From an uncultured Lachnospiraceae bacterium (GTDB lineage: Bacteria > Bacillota > Clostridia > Lachnospirales > Lachnospiraceae), in the NCBI GenBank assembly GCA_900549995.1, contig URQQ01000034.1:1-53113 (forward strand): a stretch of DNA of 53,113 bases, written 5' to 3'. The notes under the pieces were generated by a model. It worked only from the letters and a program-made list of their open reading frames with translations, was not told the origin of the DNA and did no database searches. This document shows positions 9,374-18,179 of the stretch, one piece after another. How positions within the stretch are numbered: the stretch's first letter is position 1; every line of letters begins with the position of its first letter. A program made the translations under genes and the position numbers.

Positions 9374-10323
9374 AATCCCTCCTCATACTGTCCTGCATTT
9401 TCCCTGGTCAGAATCTCCACATCCAATATATCATTTAGCGGCTGCTTTACCTTGTCTCTGTCTTTCACTATATACTCAATTGTCTGATAGCCAATATCAT
9501 AACCGGACTGTGCAACAAGTGCCATGATTCCCCCATCTTTCACCGCCTCTATCGCATCCTGCTGTGCATCCACTGTCGCGATCATCACCGGACGGCTGCT
9601 CATATATTCCATAATGCCAAGTGCCGTGACCGCGCTGGTGGCAAAAATTCCATCCACATCCGGATGTTCCTGCAAAAGCCGCGTTATTTCCTTTTCAGAC
9701 ATCTGAAGATTACTGTATCCGCTCTCCTGAAACGCAATCTCAATCTCCGTGTTCTCCCTGATATAGCTGATAAATCCTTCTGTCCTCTCCTTATGCGCTG
9801 TCTGTTTTAGTCCCCCGGAAATGATACCAACCTGTCCCGTCTGCCCGATCTGTTCTGCCATATATTTCGCGATCTCTCTGCCGGCTTTCTCATTATCAAT
9901 TCCTATATAAGGAATGTCAGGGCTTACAATCTTCGTATCATAAGAATACACCGGAATTTCCTGCGCTTTTGCCTTCTCCAGATAATCATCCGCCTCATAG
10001 GACTGAATCGGCGAAACCGCAAGCGCATCGACCCCTTTGTCAATCAGATCCCCGATCATCTTCCGCTGCAGCTTATCATTTGTCTCCGTATTCGGGGAGA
10101 CAATCATGACACTTACCCCATAATCTTTCGCTGCTTTTTCAGCCCCCGAACAGACCGACATCCAGTATTCACTGCTCTTTGACTTTGTCACAAATCCTAT
10201 CGTATATGGCTCTTTTTCAGAATCCTTACGGTTGTGCCTGCTGCACCCTGCCAGTATTCCCACCACGGTCACTGCAAGAATAACCAGACCCGCTGTCAAC
10301 CTTTTCGCACCTCTTTTAGACAT
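9370..10323 (-). CDS. Sugar-binding lipoprotein, periplasmic binding protein (ribose/LacI type)
   Basis: This 317-residue protein has a lipoprotein signal with Cys27 in ILAGC, followed by a type I periplasmic binding fold (YTIGFVTKSKSSEYWMSV, then DALAVSPIQS and PYIGIDNEKAG). Such proteins bind monosaccharides. There is no permease or ATPase gene beside it. Instead it precedes the kinase and regulator genes with a four-base overlap, so it probably presents the sugar to the kinase as a co-sensor. The promoter upstream is a perfect sigma-A consensus followed by a leader terminator. Confidence 0.88.
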   Translation of the reverse strand: MSKRGAKRLTAGLVILAVTVVGILAGCSRHNRKDSEKEPYTIGFVTKSKSSEYWMSVCSGAEKAAKDYGVSVMIVSPNTETNDKLQRKMIGDLIDKGVDALAVSPIQSYEADDYLEKAKAQEIPVYSYDTKIVSPDIPYIGIDNEKAGREIAKYMAEQIGQTGQVGIISGGLKQTAHKERTEGFISYIRENTEIEIAFQESGYSNLQMSEKEITRLLQEHPDVDGIFATSAVTALGIMEYMSSRPVMIATVDAQQDAIEAVKDGGIMALVAQSGYDIGYQTIEYIVKDRDKVKQPLNDILDVEILTRENAGQYEEGL

Positions 10324-10365
10324 CCGTTCATTCCTCCAAGCTATGTAACTTTTTACCGCCTGTTC

Positions 10366-10401
10366 AAAAAAAGAGAGGTGGAATCACTTCTGCCTCTCTT
10401 T
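10366..10401 (-). terminator. Intrinsic terminator in the leader of the sensor operon
   Basis: On the minus strand AAAGAGAGG and CCTCTCTTT form a 9-bp stem followed by a T run. It lies between the aldolase gene and the binding-protein gene, and downstream of the promoter at 10418-10446. It could end aldolase transcripts, attenuate the sensor operon, or both. Confidence 0.8.
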
Positions 10402-10417
10402 ATACTTACTTAGGTTT

Positions 10418-10446
10418 ATTATATGAGTTACCATTTAAAGTGTCAA
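10418..10446 (-). promoter_or_regulatory. Perfect-consensus sigma-A promoter for the sensor operon
   Basis: TTGACA (10441-10446) and TATAAT (10418-10423) on the minus strand are separated by exactly 17 bases. The predicted start is about 10411, only about ten bases before the terminator hairpin. Confidence 0.8.
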
Positions 10447-10486
10447 GAAACTTGCACTTCTTAAGTTCTGCCGCAAGATCAGGCGA

Positions 10487-11341
10487 TTATATCTCCGATA
10501 ATGGTTTTCTGCAGTTAAATACCTCGATATGCTTCTTCACATTTTCATAGACGCCCTCTACCATCACCTCATTCAGCGTAAAGTAATTATGTGCACCTTC
10601 AGATGTAAGATACGCTTCTGCTTTCTTTGTCAGACAGTTAAAACTTGCCGTCGCAATATTCACCTTACAGATACCAAGGGAAATCGCTTTCCGGAAGTCC
10701 GCATCTGTGATTCCGCTGCCGCCATGAAGGACAAGCGGGATATCCACCGTATTATGGATCTCTTCCAGCACATCAAATGCCAATGTAGGCGCAACCGGAT
10801 AGTTACCGTGCGCATTGCCGATCGCCACTGCCAGTGCATCCACGTCTGACTTTTCACAGAATATTTTTGCATCTTTCGGATCTGTACAGCGGATTCCATG
10901 ATTCTCAGAGCCGTCTTCGCTTCCGCCGACAAGCCCAAGCTCTGCTTCCACAGTCGCCCCACAGGTTCTCGCAAGTGCCGCAACTTCATTCGTCTTTGCT
11001 ATATTTTCTTCAAATGGAAATGTAGAACCATCAAACATCACCGAAGTAAATCCAAGCTCCAAAGCTTTTTTTGCAGTTTCCACAGTCTGGCCATGATCCA
11101 GATGTACTGCGATATCCACCTTTGCTTCTTTTGCTGCCTGCACCATCATAGGCCCCATCAATGCAAGCGGTGAGTGTTTCAGCCTGACTTCTGCGATCTG
11201 AAGTATGATCGGTGTATTGAGCTCTTCAGCAGCCATCACCGCCCCCTTCACCATTTCCATATTCCCTACACTGAATGCCCCGCATCCTCTTCCTTCTCTT
11301 TTTGCCTGCTCTAACAAATCCTTCATTTTTACAATTGACAT
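10487..11341 (-). CDS. Class II ketose-bisphosphate aldolase (fructose-bisphosphate aldolase family, possibly IolJ-like)
   Basis: This 284-residue Zn-dependent aldolase carries the expected residues: catalytic Asp82 and Zn ligand His83 in VHLDHGQ, Glu134 in EAELG, His178 in GNAHG, and His206 in LVLHGGSG. The family cleaves fructose 1,6-bisphosphate, tagatose bisphosphate, or, in IolJ, 2-deoxy-5-keto-gluconate 6-phosphate. Because iolE and iolG lie about 5 kb away and a DeoR regulator is divergent, IolJ-like function is attractive but unproven. It overlaps the MFS gene upstream by 13 bases, so they are co-transcribed. Confidence 0.88.
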   Translation of the reverse strand: MSIVKMKDLLEQAKREGRGCGAFSVGNMEMVKGAVMAAEELNTPIILQIAEVRLKHSPLALMGPMMVQAAKEAKVDIAVHLDHGQTVETAKKALELGFTSVMFDGSTFPFEENIAKTNEVAALARTCGATVEAELGLVGGSEDGSENHGIRCTDPKDAKIFCEKSDVDALAVAIGNAHGNYPVAPTLAFDVLEEIHNTVDIPLVLHGGSGITDADFRKAISLGICKVNIATASFNCLTKKAEAYLTSEGAHNYFTLNEVMVEGVYENVKKHIEVFNCRKPLSEI

Positions 11342-12612
11342 ACCGCTTTTTCCTCCTTCATATTTTCCGTTTTTTTGCTGTCCTTTTTATTCTTTAACTC
11401 TTTTTCTAACAGTAAGATGCAGACAAAAGCTACTGCCGCGAAACCTACACCGATTTTAAATACTGTATTCATATCACCGCCCGCCCCTGTAATAGCTCCG
11501 GAGATTGCCGGTGCGCCAAGGCTTGCAATCACGATTCCTGACATGACAATTCCATAATTCTCTCCGGAATGTTTCAAACCAAAGATTGAACTTGTTAAGG
11601 ACGGGAAGCTTCCCATAATTCCTCCATAGCAGCCATACATTACAATAATCGCGGCAGTTGTCACATATGATTTGGACAATACCAGTACGATCATTGCCGT
11701 CACTGTCGCCGCGGCAACTCCTTTGACACACCGTGTGCGCCCTGCTTTATCGGCAATGGTTGGAAGAAGAAGTCTTACGACGGCATTCATGACGGAACCA
11801 AAGGTAACCGCGCTTGCGGCAATCCCTGCACTGATTCCTCTGTCGGACTGTATAATCTGTGAGACAGGCGAAACCATGAAATACGACATCAGCCCGCAAA
11901 GCATCGTTGCGACGAGCAGATAAAACTTCTTCGTGCGGATCATTTCTCCGGATGTATATTGATGCTGTTCCTTTGTGCCGTCTTTTCTCTGTCCTTTTGT
12001 TGCTGCTTCGAGAAGTTTTTTCTCCACTTCTTTCTCCGGATTGTTGATAAAGAGCACTCCCAAGATCCAGGAAATGGCAATTCCCGTACCAACGGTAAGC
12101 AGTGCCGCCTTAGGCCCTCTGCTTCCAAGGATCATCCTGCTCAATGGTGCAAGGAAGAATCCGCACAATCCATTTGCTGTCACCACAACTCCAGATGCAA
12201 AGCCTGTTTTATGCGGGAACCATTTCTGCGCTGTTGAGATAATCGTCGTATAGATCATCCCCTGCCCAAATCCCTGCATGATTCCATAGGTAAAATAAAT
12301 CGGCAGCGGTGACGGTATAATGAGAAATGCTGACAGAAGTACTCCTGCCGCAAAAATCCCGCCTCCGACAAGTATTACAATCTTCGGGTTATGTCTGTCC
12401 TGTATTCTGCCTCCAATAATATTGCCGAATACAAACGTAACAAACGACAGATAAAAGCACATCGATGCCTGTGTCTGTGTCCAGCCTGCGGCTTCCATAA
12501 CATAAGGCTGGTAAAGTGACCACACATGAGGGTACCCTGTGAAGAATATCGCAAATGCCCCGAATACCATCATCAGATTCCTTTTTCTAACTTGACTTCT
12601 CTCCAATTCCAT
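11329..12612 (-). CDS. MFS transporter, OFA (oxalate/formate antiporter-like) family
   Basis: This 427-residue protein has about 12 transmembrane helices. Its N-terminal half contains WSLYQPYVMEAAGWTQTQAS and the GGRIQDRHNP loop between helices 2 and 3, both typical of the OFA group of organic-acid antiporters. It ends in a charged cytoplasmic tail. The gene overlaps the aldolase gene and is first in that operon, so the substrate is probably a carboxylate or sugar acid metabolised by the aldolase pathway. The divergent DeoR regulator is a likely controller. Confidence 0.88.
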   Translation of the reverse strand: MELERSQVRKRNLMMVFGAFAIFFTGYPHVWSLYQPYVMEAAGWTQTQASMCFYLSFVTFVFGNIIGGRIQDRHNPKIVILVGGGIFAAGVLLSAFLIIPSPLPIYFTYGIMQGFGQGMIYTTIISTAQKWFPHKTGFASGVVVTANGLCGFFLAPLSRMILGSRGPKAALLTVGTGIAISWILGVLFINNPEKEVEKKLLEAATKGQRKDGTKEQHQYTSGEMIRTKKFYLLVATMLCGLMSYFMVSPVSQIIQSDRGISAGIAASAVTFGSVMNAVVRLLLPTIADKAGRTRCVKGVAAATVTAMIVLVLSKSYVTTAAIIVMYGCYGGIMGSFPSLTSSIFGLKHSGENYGIVMSGIVIASLGAPAISGAITGAGGDMNTVFKIGVGFAAVAFVCILLLEKELKNKKDSKKTENMKEEKAVCQL

Positions 12613-12690
12613 CTTTTAACATCCTCTCCTGCTCTCCCGATAACTAAACGGTGTATATTATGAGTAACTCTTGATCATTTCTTAATCATA

Positions 12691-12719
12691 TTATTATCAT
12701 ATTTTATCCAGAATGTCAA
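12691..12719 (-). promoter_or_regulatory. Promoter of the MFS-aldolase operon
   Basis: TTGACA (12714-12719) and TAATAA (12691-12696) on the minus strand are 17 bases apart, about 80 bases upstream of the MFS ATG. Confidence 0.5.
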
Positions 12720-12793
12720 CTTGTTTTTGCAGTAATATACTCATTTATTCATCATAAAATAGATAGTTTTTTTACTTATTCAGGTAATTCCCT

Positions 12794-12821
12794 TTGCAAA
12801 TTACCCAAAATGTACTATAAT
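12794..12821 (+). promoter_or_regulatory. Promoter of the DeoR-family regulator gene
   Basis: TTGCAA (12794-12799) and TATAAT (12816-12821) are separated by 16 bases, about 50 bases before the ATG. It diverges from the MFS-aldolase promoter, leaving about 75 bases between the two promoters for shared control. Confidence 0.6.
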
Positions 12822-12871
12822 AAAAAACAGAAAAAGGCGGCGTTTGTCCGTTAGAATATAGAGAGGTGCAT

Positions 12872-13633
12872 ATGAGAACACAGCGAATTGATCTGATTGA
12901 AAAATATATTATCCAGCAGAAATCCGTCACCCTGGACGATCTGTGTGATAAATTCCAGGTATCCAAAAACACCATCCGGAGAGATATCGATACTCTCGTA
13001 AAAAAAGGTGCGATTAAAAAAGTCTACGGCGGTGTCACTGTTGCAGAACAGTCCCCCCTGATTCCGAAGCTGATCCCCTATGAAGAACGGCACATCACCC
13101 TGCCGGATGAAAAAGACCGCATCTGCCAGAGTGCCGCCCAATATGTAAAAGACGGCGATATTATCTATATCGATACAGGAACTACCTGTCTGAATCTGAT
13201 TGACTATATCGCAGACAAAGTCTGCACGATTCTGACCAACAGTCTTCAGGTCTGCCTGAAAGCTGTCCCTTATCCGAATCTGAACGTGATCTCTCTGCCA
13301 GGCAAACTAAAGAGAGAGACCCTCTCTTATGTCGGGAGCGAGATTGTAGATTATCTGAAGACTTACAATATCAGCAAGGCATTCATGGCCTGCTCCGGTG
13401 TCACAATTGAAAATGGACTGACAAATGCCACCACCGAAGAATACATCATTAAAAAAGCAGTCATTGAAAACAGCAGCCAGACCTTTTTACTTGCTGACCA
13501 TACAAAATTCGGACAGTTTGCACTGATGACCTACTGCCCGCTGAATGAAATTGGCTGTATTATCACTGACACGGCACTTCCAAAGGAATATATGGAATAC
13601 TGTCAGGAATATAAAATTGAAACTGTATATTAA
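12872..13633 (+). CDS. DeoR/GlpR family transcriptional regulator
   Basis: This 253-residue protein has an N-terminal DeoR helix-turn-helix (VTLDDLCDKFQVSKNTIRRD, residues about 18-37) and a C-terminal DeoRC sugar-phosphate sensor with YIDTGTTCLNL and ADHTKFG. The start at 12872 uses an ATG with GAGAGG five bases upstream. A GTG at 12866 overlaps that site and is less likely. It is divergent from the MFS-aldolase operon, which is the natural target. IolR of Bacillus is from this family, consistent with but not proof of an inositol link. Confidence 0.88.
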   Translation: MRTQRIDLIEKYIIQQKSVTLDDLCDKFQVSKNTIRRDIDTLVKKGAIKKVYGGVTVAEQSPLIPKLIPYEERHITLPDEKDRICQSAAQYVKDGDIIYIDTGTTCLNLIDYIADKVCTILTNSLQVCLKAVPYPNLNVISLPGKLKRETLSYVGSEIVDYLKTYNISKAFMACSGVTIENGLTNATTEEYIIKKAVIENSSQTFLLADHTKFGQFALMTYCPLNEIGCIITDTALPKEYMEYCQEYKIETVY

Positions 13634-13637
13634 GCAG

Positions 13638-13670
13638 AAAAAAACAGGCGTCTTACGGCACCTGTTTTTT
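13638..13670. terminator. Bidirectional terminator
   Basis: AAAAACAGG and CCTGTTTTTT arms with a 12-base partly paired loop lie between the convergent DeoR and ymxH genes. Both strands end in a T run. Confidence 0.8.
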
Positions 13671-13691
13671 CCTGCATTCCAAATCTCATAT

Positions 13692-13949
13692 TTATTTACA
13701 GCTCTTTAAATATTTTTCTTCACATATCTCTACCAGTATGATATCTGATCCGATATTTTTAATACACTCCAGCGGAATAATATATTCCTCATCAAATCCA
13801 AAGAAACCGCATACTTTCCCCGGCCCGGGAATAATGATGGCTTCAATACATCCTTTCCGCATATCGATGATCAGGTCTGTCACACAGCCCAGATTTTTAC
13901 AGTTACATATGTTAATCACATCTTTATTCCTAAGCTCACAAAATCTCAT
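13692..13949 (-). CDS. YlmC/YmxH family PRC-barrel protein, sporulation-associated
   Basis: This 85-residue protein belongs to the YlmC/YmxH family: it begins MRFCELRNKDVINI, has LGCVTDLIID and the conserved GKVCGFFG and YIIPLECIKNIGSDIILV segments. It is a small PRC-barrel protein found in endospore-forming Firmicutes, whose exact role is unclear. The ATG at 13949 has AGGTGG five bases upstream. A GTG nine bases earlier would place the ribosome site inside the gene. Confidence 0.88.
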   Translation of the reverse strand: MRFCELRNKDVINICNCKNLGCVTDLIIDMRKGCIEAIIIPGPGKVCGFFGFDEEYIIPLECIKNIGSDIILVEICEEKYLKSCK

Positions 13950-14018
13950 TGCGGCCACCTGCCAGCTCTTTGTTACTGCCAGTATATGCTTTCAATGAAA
14001 GAATGTGCCATGCATCCC

Positions 14019-15227
14019 TTATGCGGCCATGACTTTCTCACTTTCGAATGCTTTTACAATCACCCCGGTAAGTACCGCGCCAATGACCAGGGTCATTCCG
14101 AGGGTGACTCCGTACTGCATCATGCTGACCTCCTGGGCAAGGATTCCTTTCAGCACAAGGGAAGTGTTATAAATCGGAATATAATACCCGGTTGATGCTG
14201 CCTCTCCTGTCTGGAACATCGTCATCAGGCCAACTACCAGCACGAGCATATAGGCCGGCATAATATAACTGCTTGCTTCCTTCGTTGTCTTGGCAAACAC
14301 TGAAATCAACGCAATAATTGTGGAGTATAAAAATGCCAGCGCAATCAGAAGCACACCAAGCATTGCGACCTGAGATACGGAAAGCTTAAGGCTTAAGCCT
14401 GTGGCAGAACTTCCCGTCATGGCTTTTGACATCATCGGCATACAAGCTGCCATAGCCCCCACATAGATTACCGATGAGATTCCTGAAATCGCCATCAGAG
14501 AGAATACTTTTCCAAGTACGATGGAACTCCTTTTCACTGGAGATACTAAAAGACTTGCCATCGTCCCTCTCTCCTTTTCCCCCGCAATCATGTCTGTACC
14601 GATTCCCATCGCCCCTGCGAACAGAAGGATCGTGATAAAATACGGAAGCATCATTCCAAGAGCTTTGCCTGACGCTTTGTCATTGTCCTGAATGATCATG
14701 TCTTTGTTATCAGAGTTCACCGTGAACACTGCGATCTGTTCCAGATTGCCGACACGGTCCGCTAACAGCTTCTGGCGGTAATTTTCCAGCACCTGGGTAG
14801 AAATCTCATTATATGCGGCCTTAGAATAATCTTCCGAAGGATTATAAAATGTTTTAATCTGAGGTACCGGATCTCCGCTTACATAGGATCCTGTCAACTC
14901 ATCAAATCCCTCCGGGAATTCAATCAGCAGGTCTGCCTCCCCATGAAGAATCCTGTCTTCAGCAGATTCTCTGCCTTTGACATCTTCGATCTGATTCAGC
15001 TCATACGTTAACCCATTCTGTTCAAGAAACTGGCTGAAGCTTTCCGGTTCATTCTGCATATATACTACCGGCACATGCTGGTCAATCTTGTCTTCCATCC
15101 CTGACGCAAGATTACCCACAAGCGTCATAATTCCAATCATAATAAGCACTGGAAGAAGAAATACAGAGAACAGCATTTTTTTATCCTTGAATACTCTCGC
15201 CATTTCTTTTTTGAATATTTCTTTCAT
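14019..15227 (-). CDS. ABC transporter permease, NatB-like (Na+ efflux type)
   Basis: This 402-residue protein has one N-terminal helix (about residues 21-43), a large extracytoplasmic domain of about 140 residues, and five or six C-terminal helices, the layout of ABC-2/NatB permeases. The EKERGTMASLLVSPVKRS motif of the family is present. The ATG at 15227 has AGGTGG a few bases upstream. A GTG at 15236 is possible. It follows its ATPase gene by 12 bases. By family it exports Na+ or a drug, but substrate is not shown by sequence. Confidence 0.88.
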   Translation of the reverse strand: MKEIFKKEMARVFKDKKMLFSVFLLPVLIMIGIMTLVGNLASGMEDKIDQHVPVVYMQNEPESFSQFLEQNGLTYELNQIEDVKGRESAEDRILHGEADLLIEFPEGFDELTGSYVSGDPVPQIKTFYNPSEDYSKAAYNEISTQVLENYRQKLLADRVGNLEQIAVFTVNSDNKDMIIQDNDKASGKALGMMLPYFITILLFAGAMGIGTDMIAGEKERGTMASLLVSPVKRSSIVLGKVFSLMAISGISSVIYVGAMAACMPMMSKAMTGSSATGLSLKLSVSQVAMLGVLLIALAFLYSTIIALISVFAKTTKEASSYIMPAYMLVLVVGLMTMFQTGEAASTGYYIPIYNTSLVLKGILAQEVSMMQYGVTLGMTLVIGAVLTGVIVKAFESEKVMAA

Positions 15228-15239
15228 ACCACCCACCTG

Positions 15240-16022
15240 TTATTCCCCCTTCCTTCTCTCATAATATGCAAAAAATGCATCCTCAAGATCCTCGGCATCC
15301 GTCTCTCTTAACAGTTCCCCGAGTGTCCCCTCTGCAACTTTCTCGCCATCGATAATGATTCCAATCCTGTCACAGAGTTTTTCAGCCTCAGACATAATAT
15401 GTGTAGAAACAATCACAAGCTTTCCGTCTTCCCTTAATTTCCGAAGATAATCGGTAACCCCTCTCGCCGTCACGATATCAAGGCCATTGGTAGGTTCATC
15501 GAAGATGACAATCTCCGGATCGTGCACCAGACTTACCGCAATCGCTGCTTTCTGCTTCATGCCGGTGGAAAGTTCTTTGATCTGCTTAAAAGCAAACTCA
15601 CCGATTCCAAAATATTCAAATAACTCCTTCTTCCGTTCCTTCAGCCGTTCTTGTGGCACATTGTGAAGCCTTCCAAAGAAATCAAACATATAATCAGTCG
15701 TAAACTGGGGATCAAGTTTGATATCACTGGTCAGAAATCCAATACTTTTACGCACTTCCTCAGATTCCTTCTGCACCTCGTGCCCCTTTACATAGATCTC
15801 ACCCTTGGTCGGCTTGATAATCGTAGCTATGCACCGAAGTGTTGTCGTCTTTCCTGCACCGTTTGGACCAAGAAGTCCATAAATTTCGCCTTTTTTCGCT
15901 GTAAGACTTAAATCATTCACAGCAGTTTTCAAAGGATCCGTTGTCTTGGATTCCTTCATCTGACGCTTGTTCAGTTTATAGATTTTTGTCAGATGTCTGA
16001 TTTCAACCATATCACCCATCAT
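15240..16022 (-). CDS. ABC transporter ATP-binding protein, NatA-like
   Basis: This protein of about 260 residues pairs with the NatB-like permease. Walker A LGPNGAGKTT is at residues 51-60, the signature is LSTGMKQK, and Walker B IVIFDEPTNGLD is followed by the switch His in STHIMSEAE. The open frame extends to 16055. I prefer an ATG near 16022 or 16019, which follows AGGGTG and gives a family-like N-terminus MVEIRHLTKIY, but the start is uncertain. A charged insert (NKRQMKESKTTDPLK) before the Walker A is a NatA-like feature. Confidence 0.88.
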   Translation of the reverse strand: MMGDMVEIRHLTKIYKLNKRQMKESKTTDPLKTAVNDLSLTAKKGEIYGLLGPNGAGKTTTLRCIATIIKPTKGEIYVKGHEVQKESEEVRKSIGFLTSDIKLDPQFTTDYMFDFFGRLHNVPQERLKERKKELFEYFGIGEFAFKQIKELSTGMKQKAAIAVSLVHDPEIVIFDEPTNGLDIVTARGVTDYLRKLREDGKLVIVSTHIMSEAEKLCDRIGIIIDGEKVAEGTLGELLRETDAEDLEDAFFAYYERRKGE

Positions 16023-16104
16023 GTTCACCCTGCCTCTCATTTTATGTTGCTGCATCTACTGTACCACTTGATTAATACAATAGTATATTTAACCATGAGA
16101 TTTG

Positions 16105-17496
16105 TCAAGCAATTTTTGTTTCCACAGGAATGATCAGTGTCACCTGGCCTCCCCCGGTCTTTTCTGAATTGCCAATCTGGATACTTCCATCTTGCCGCTC
16201 CACAAGAGCGGCTGCTATGGAAAGTCCCATTCCGTAATGGCCTGCAGCACTTCTGCTCTTATCTCCCTGATAAAACCGTTCCAATGCATGACGCAGCTCT
16301 TCTTCCGTGAAGCCACGGCCGGAATCGGTAACCGTAATCCTGCATACCGTATCTTCCGGCCTCATCTCCATACAGACATAAGACCCTTCCGGGCTATAGT
16401 CCACCGCATTTGACACAACATTCATCACTGCCCGGTACAGCTCCTCTTCCACTCCAAGCACCCGCTGTTCCCCCATTTCCTCGATGATCTGAAACTCAAT
16501 ATTTTTCTGTGCAGCAAGCCCCTTTGCCGCCGTCCCAATTCTGTGAACCAGTGCCTTAGTTTCTACCGGAACAATCTCTATTTCTTTGTCTGCCTCAGAA
16601 CGCAGCATTTTCTGCAATTCTTTTAGATATGTTTCAATTTCTGCCACGCTCTGCCTGATATACCGGCTGTATTCCTGTGCCTCCTCAGCCGTATCCGCTT
16701 CATTTAAGAGTTCTGAATTCCCACGGATGACTGTCAGCGGTGTCTTAATGTCATGTGCGACCGCAGCCGCCTGCTCTTTCCTGCGCTCCTCCAAAAGCCA
16801 TTGCTGTTCCAGCGCATCTTTGAGAGCCACCCTCATCTCATCCATACAATCCAGCACTTCCTCAATCTCACAGACACCCGATTCTCCCCGCACAAATTCC
16901 AGATCCTGCTCTTTCACCTTCTGCGCCACATCCGTGAGGACAAAAAGCTGTTTTCTCAGATATCTGGCATAATGCCGCACGAGAAGGATATTCAGTACCA
17001 GGAATACCGCTGCCGCACAGCACAGAAGAATTACCTCTGGTGCCGGAAAGATGTCATTGAACCGTTCCGTACTGTAAACAGCCCTCACAGGATACCGGAC
17101 GATACAGATTTCTCCCTCCCGCGGATAATATTTATACCCATATCCGCTTCCGGCCTGTCCCTTCAAAAGCGTATAAGCATCCCATGCCTTTTTCCGCTCT
17201 CTGGCGTCGAACACTCCTCCTGCATACGTCCCATCTTCATGGTAGACTCCATAACTGCACTCCTGCGGTATCAGGTTTTCCGTGATTTTTTCCGCCTCCT
17301 GAATCTCGCTTCGCTTCACTTCCAGCTGTTGTTCGATATAATTTGCCTGATAGATTACTTTCATATTGACCAATATTGAAAATACAGTGAACGTTGTTCC
17401 AACGACAAAAACACCGATCACGCAGAACAGGATCAGATATTTTATAAAAATAGTATATAAATGCGTTTTCCTCCGGTGTTTCTTTCTTATTCCCAT
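16105..17496 (-). CDS. Sensor histidine kinase (lantibiotic/antimicrobial-response type)
   Basis: This 463-residue kinase has transmembrane helices near residues 17-42 and 153-174, a short extracytoplasmic domain of about 110 residues, HisKA with phospho-acceptor His248 in AVAHDIKTPLTVIRGN, and an ATPase domain with DSGRGF and GHYGMGLSIA. It overlaps the regulator gene by 10 bases. The VAHDIKTPLT form is typical of kinases beside LanFEG-type exporters, and that exporter is encoded immediately upstream. It probably senses a peptide antimicrobial or cell envelope damage. Confidence 0.9.
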   Translation of the reverse strand: MGIRKKHRRKTHLYTIFIKYLILFCVIGVFVVGTTFTVFSILVNMKVIYQANYIEQQLEVKRSEIQEAEKITENLIPQECSYGVYHEDGTYAGGVFDARERKKAWDAYTLLKGQAGSGYGYKYYPREGEICIVRYPVRAVYSTERFNDIFPAPEVILLCCAAAVFLVLNILLVRHYARYLRKQLFVLTDVAQKVKEQDLEFVRGESGVCEIEEVLDCMDEMRVALKDALEQQWLLEERRKEQAAAVAHDIKTPLTVIRGNSELLNEADTAEEAQEYSRYIRQSVAEIETYLKELQKMLRSEADKEIEIVPVETKALVHRIGTAAKGLAAQKNIEFQIIEEMGEQRVLGVEEELYRAVMNVVSNAVDYSPEGSYVCMEMRPEDTVCRITVTDSGRGFTEEELRHALERFYQGDKSRSAAGHYGMGLSIAAALVERQDGSIQIGNSEKTGGGQVTLIIPVETKIA

Positions 17497-18146
17497 TTAT
17501 ACCCTATCCCCCATACCGTTTTGAGCGGTTCTTCCCCGGCTTTCGCCAGTTTTGAACGGATATTCTTCACATGTTCCGTAATCACAGAACTGTCGCTTTC
17601 TCCGTCATACCCGAAGACGTGTTCATAAATCCGTTCCTTCGAAAAGACCTGCCCGTGATTCAATGCCAGATATTCACAGATCGCATACTCACTCTTGGTA
17701 AATGGAATCTCAGTTCCATCAGCAAGCACTTTTTTCGCCAGCAGCTGAAACTGTACATTTCCAATCGTTACTGCATTTTTCTTCTCCCTGTGTTCCCTTC
17801 TCAGATGCGCAGAAACTCTGGCCCTTAGTTCTAAAAGTCCAAATGGTTTTGTAATATAATCATCCCCTCCGACTCCGAGCCCTTTCATCACATCGGCCTC
17901 CATCGTCTTTGCTGTCAGGAAGAGAATGGGACAGTCCGCACTGTCCCGAATCTGTTCACACAAAGTAAACCCATCCATTTCCGGCATCATCACATCCAGT
18001 ATAATCAACTCATATGCAGAAAGATCCATGTTTACTACATTCTTCGCCTCATCGACCGCCGTGACATGATACCCATCCTTCGTAAGCGCATTTGTCAGCA
18101 GCGCCAGTATATTTTTATCATCATCGACTGCAAGTATTCTCGTCAT
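17487..18146 (-). CDS. OmpR-family response regulator
   Basis: This 219-residue protein has a receiver domain (DDD at 8-10, phospho-acceptor Asp51 in ILDVMMPEMDG, Lys near 100 in DYITKPFG) and a C-terminal winged helix ending in VWGIGYKWE. It overlaps the kinase gene and follows the exporter genes by about 30 bases, so it most likely controls the LanFEG-type operon in which it sits. Confidence 0.92.
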   Translation of the reverse strand: MTRILAVDDDKNILALLTNALTKDGYHVTAVDEAKNVVNMDLSAYELIILDVMMPEMDGFTLCEQIRDSADCPILFLTAKTMEADVMKGLGVGGDDYITKPFGLLELRARVSAHLRREHREKKNAVTIGNVQFQLLAKKVLADGTEIPFTKSEYAICEYLALNHGQVFSKERIYEHVFGYDGESDSSVITEHVKNIRSKLAKAGEEPLKTVWGIGYKWE

Positions 18147-18179
18147 GTTCCACCTCTTTCTTTCAGTATACCAGCATAT

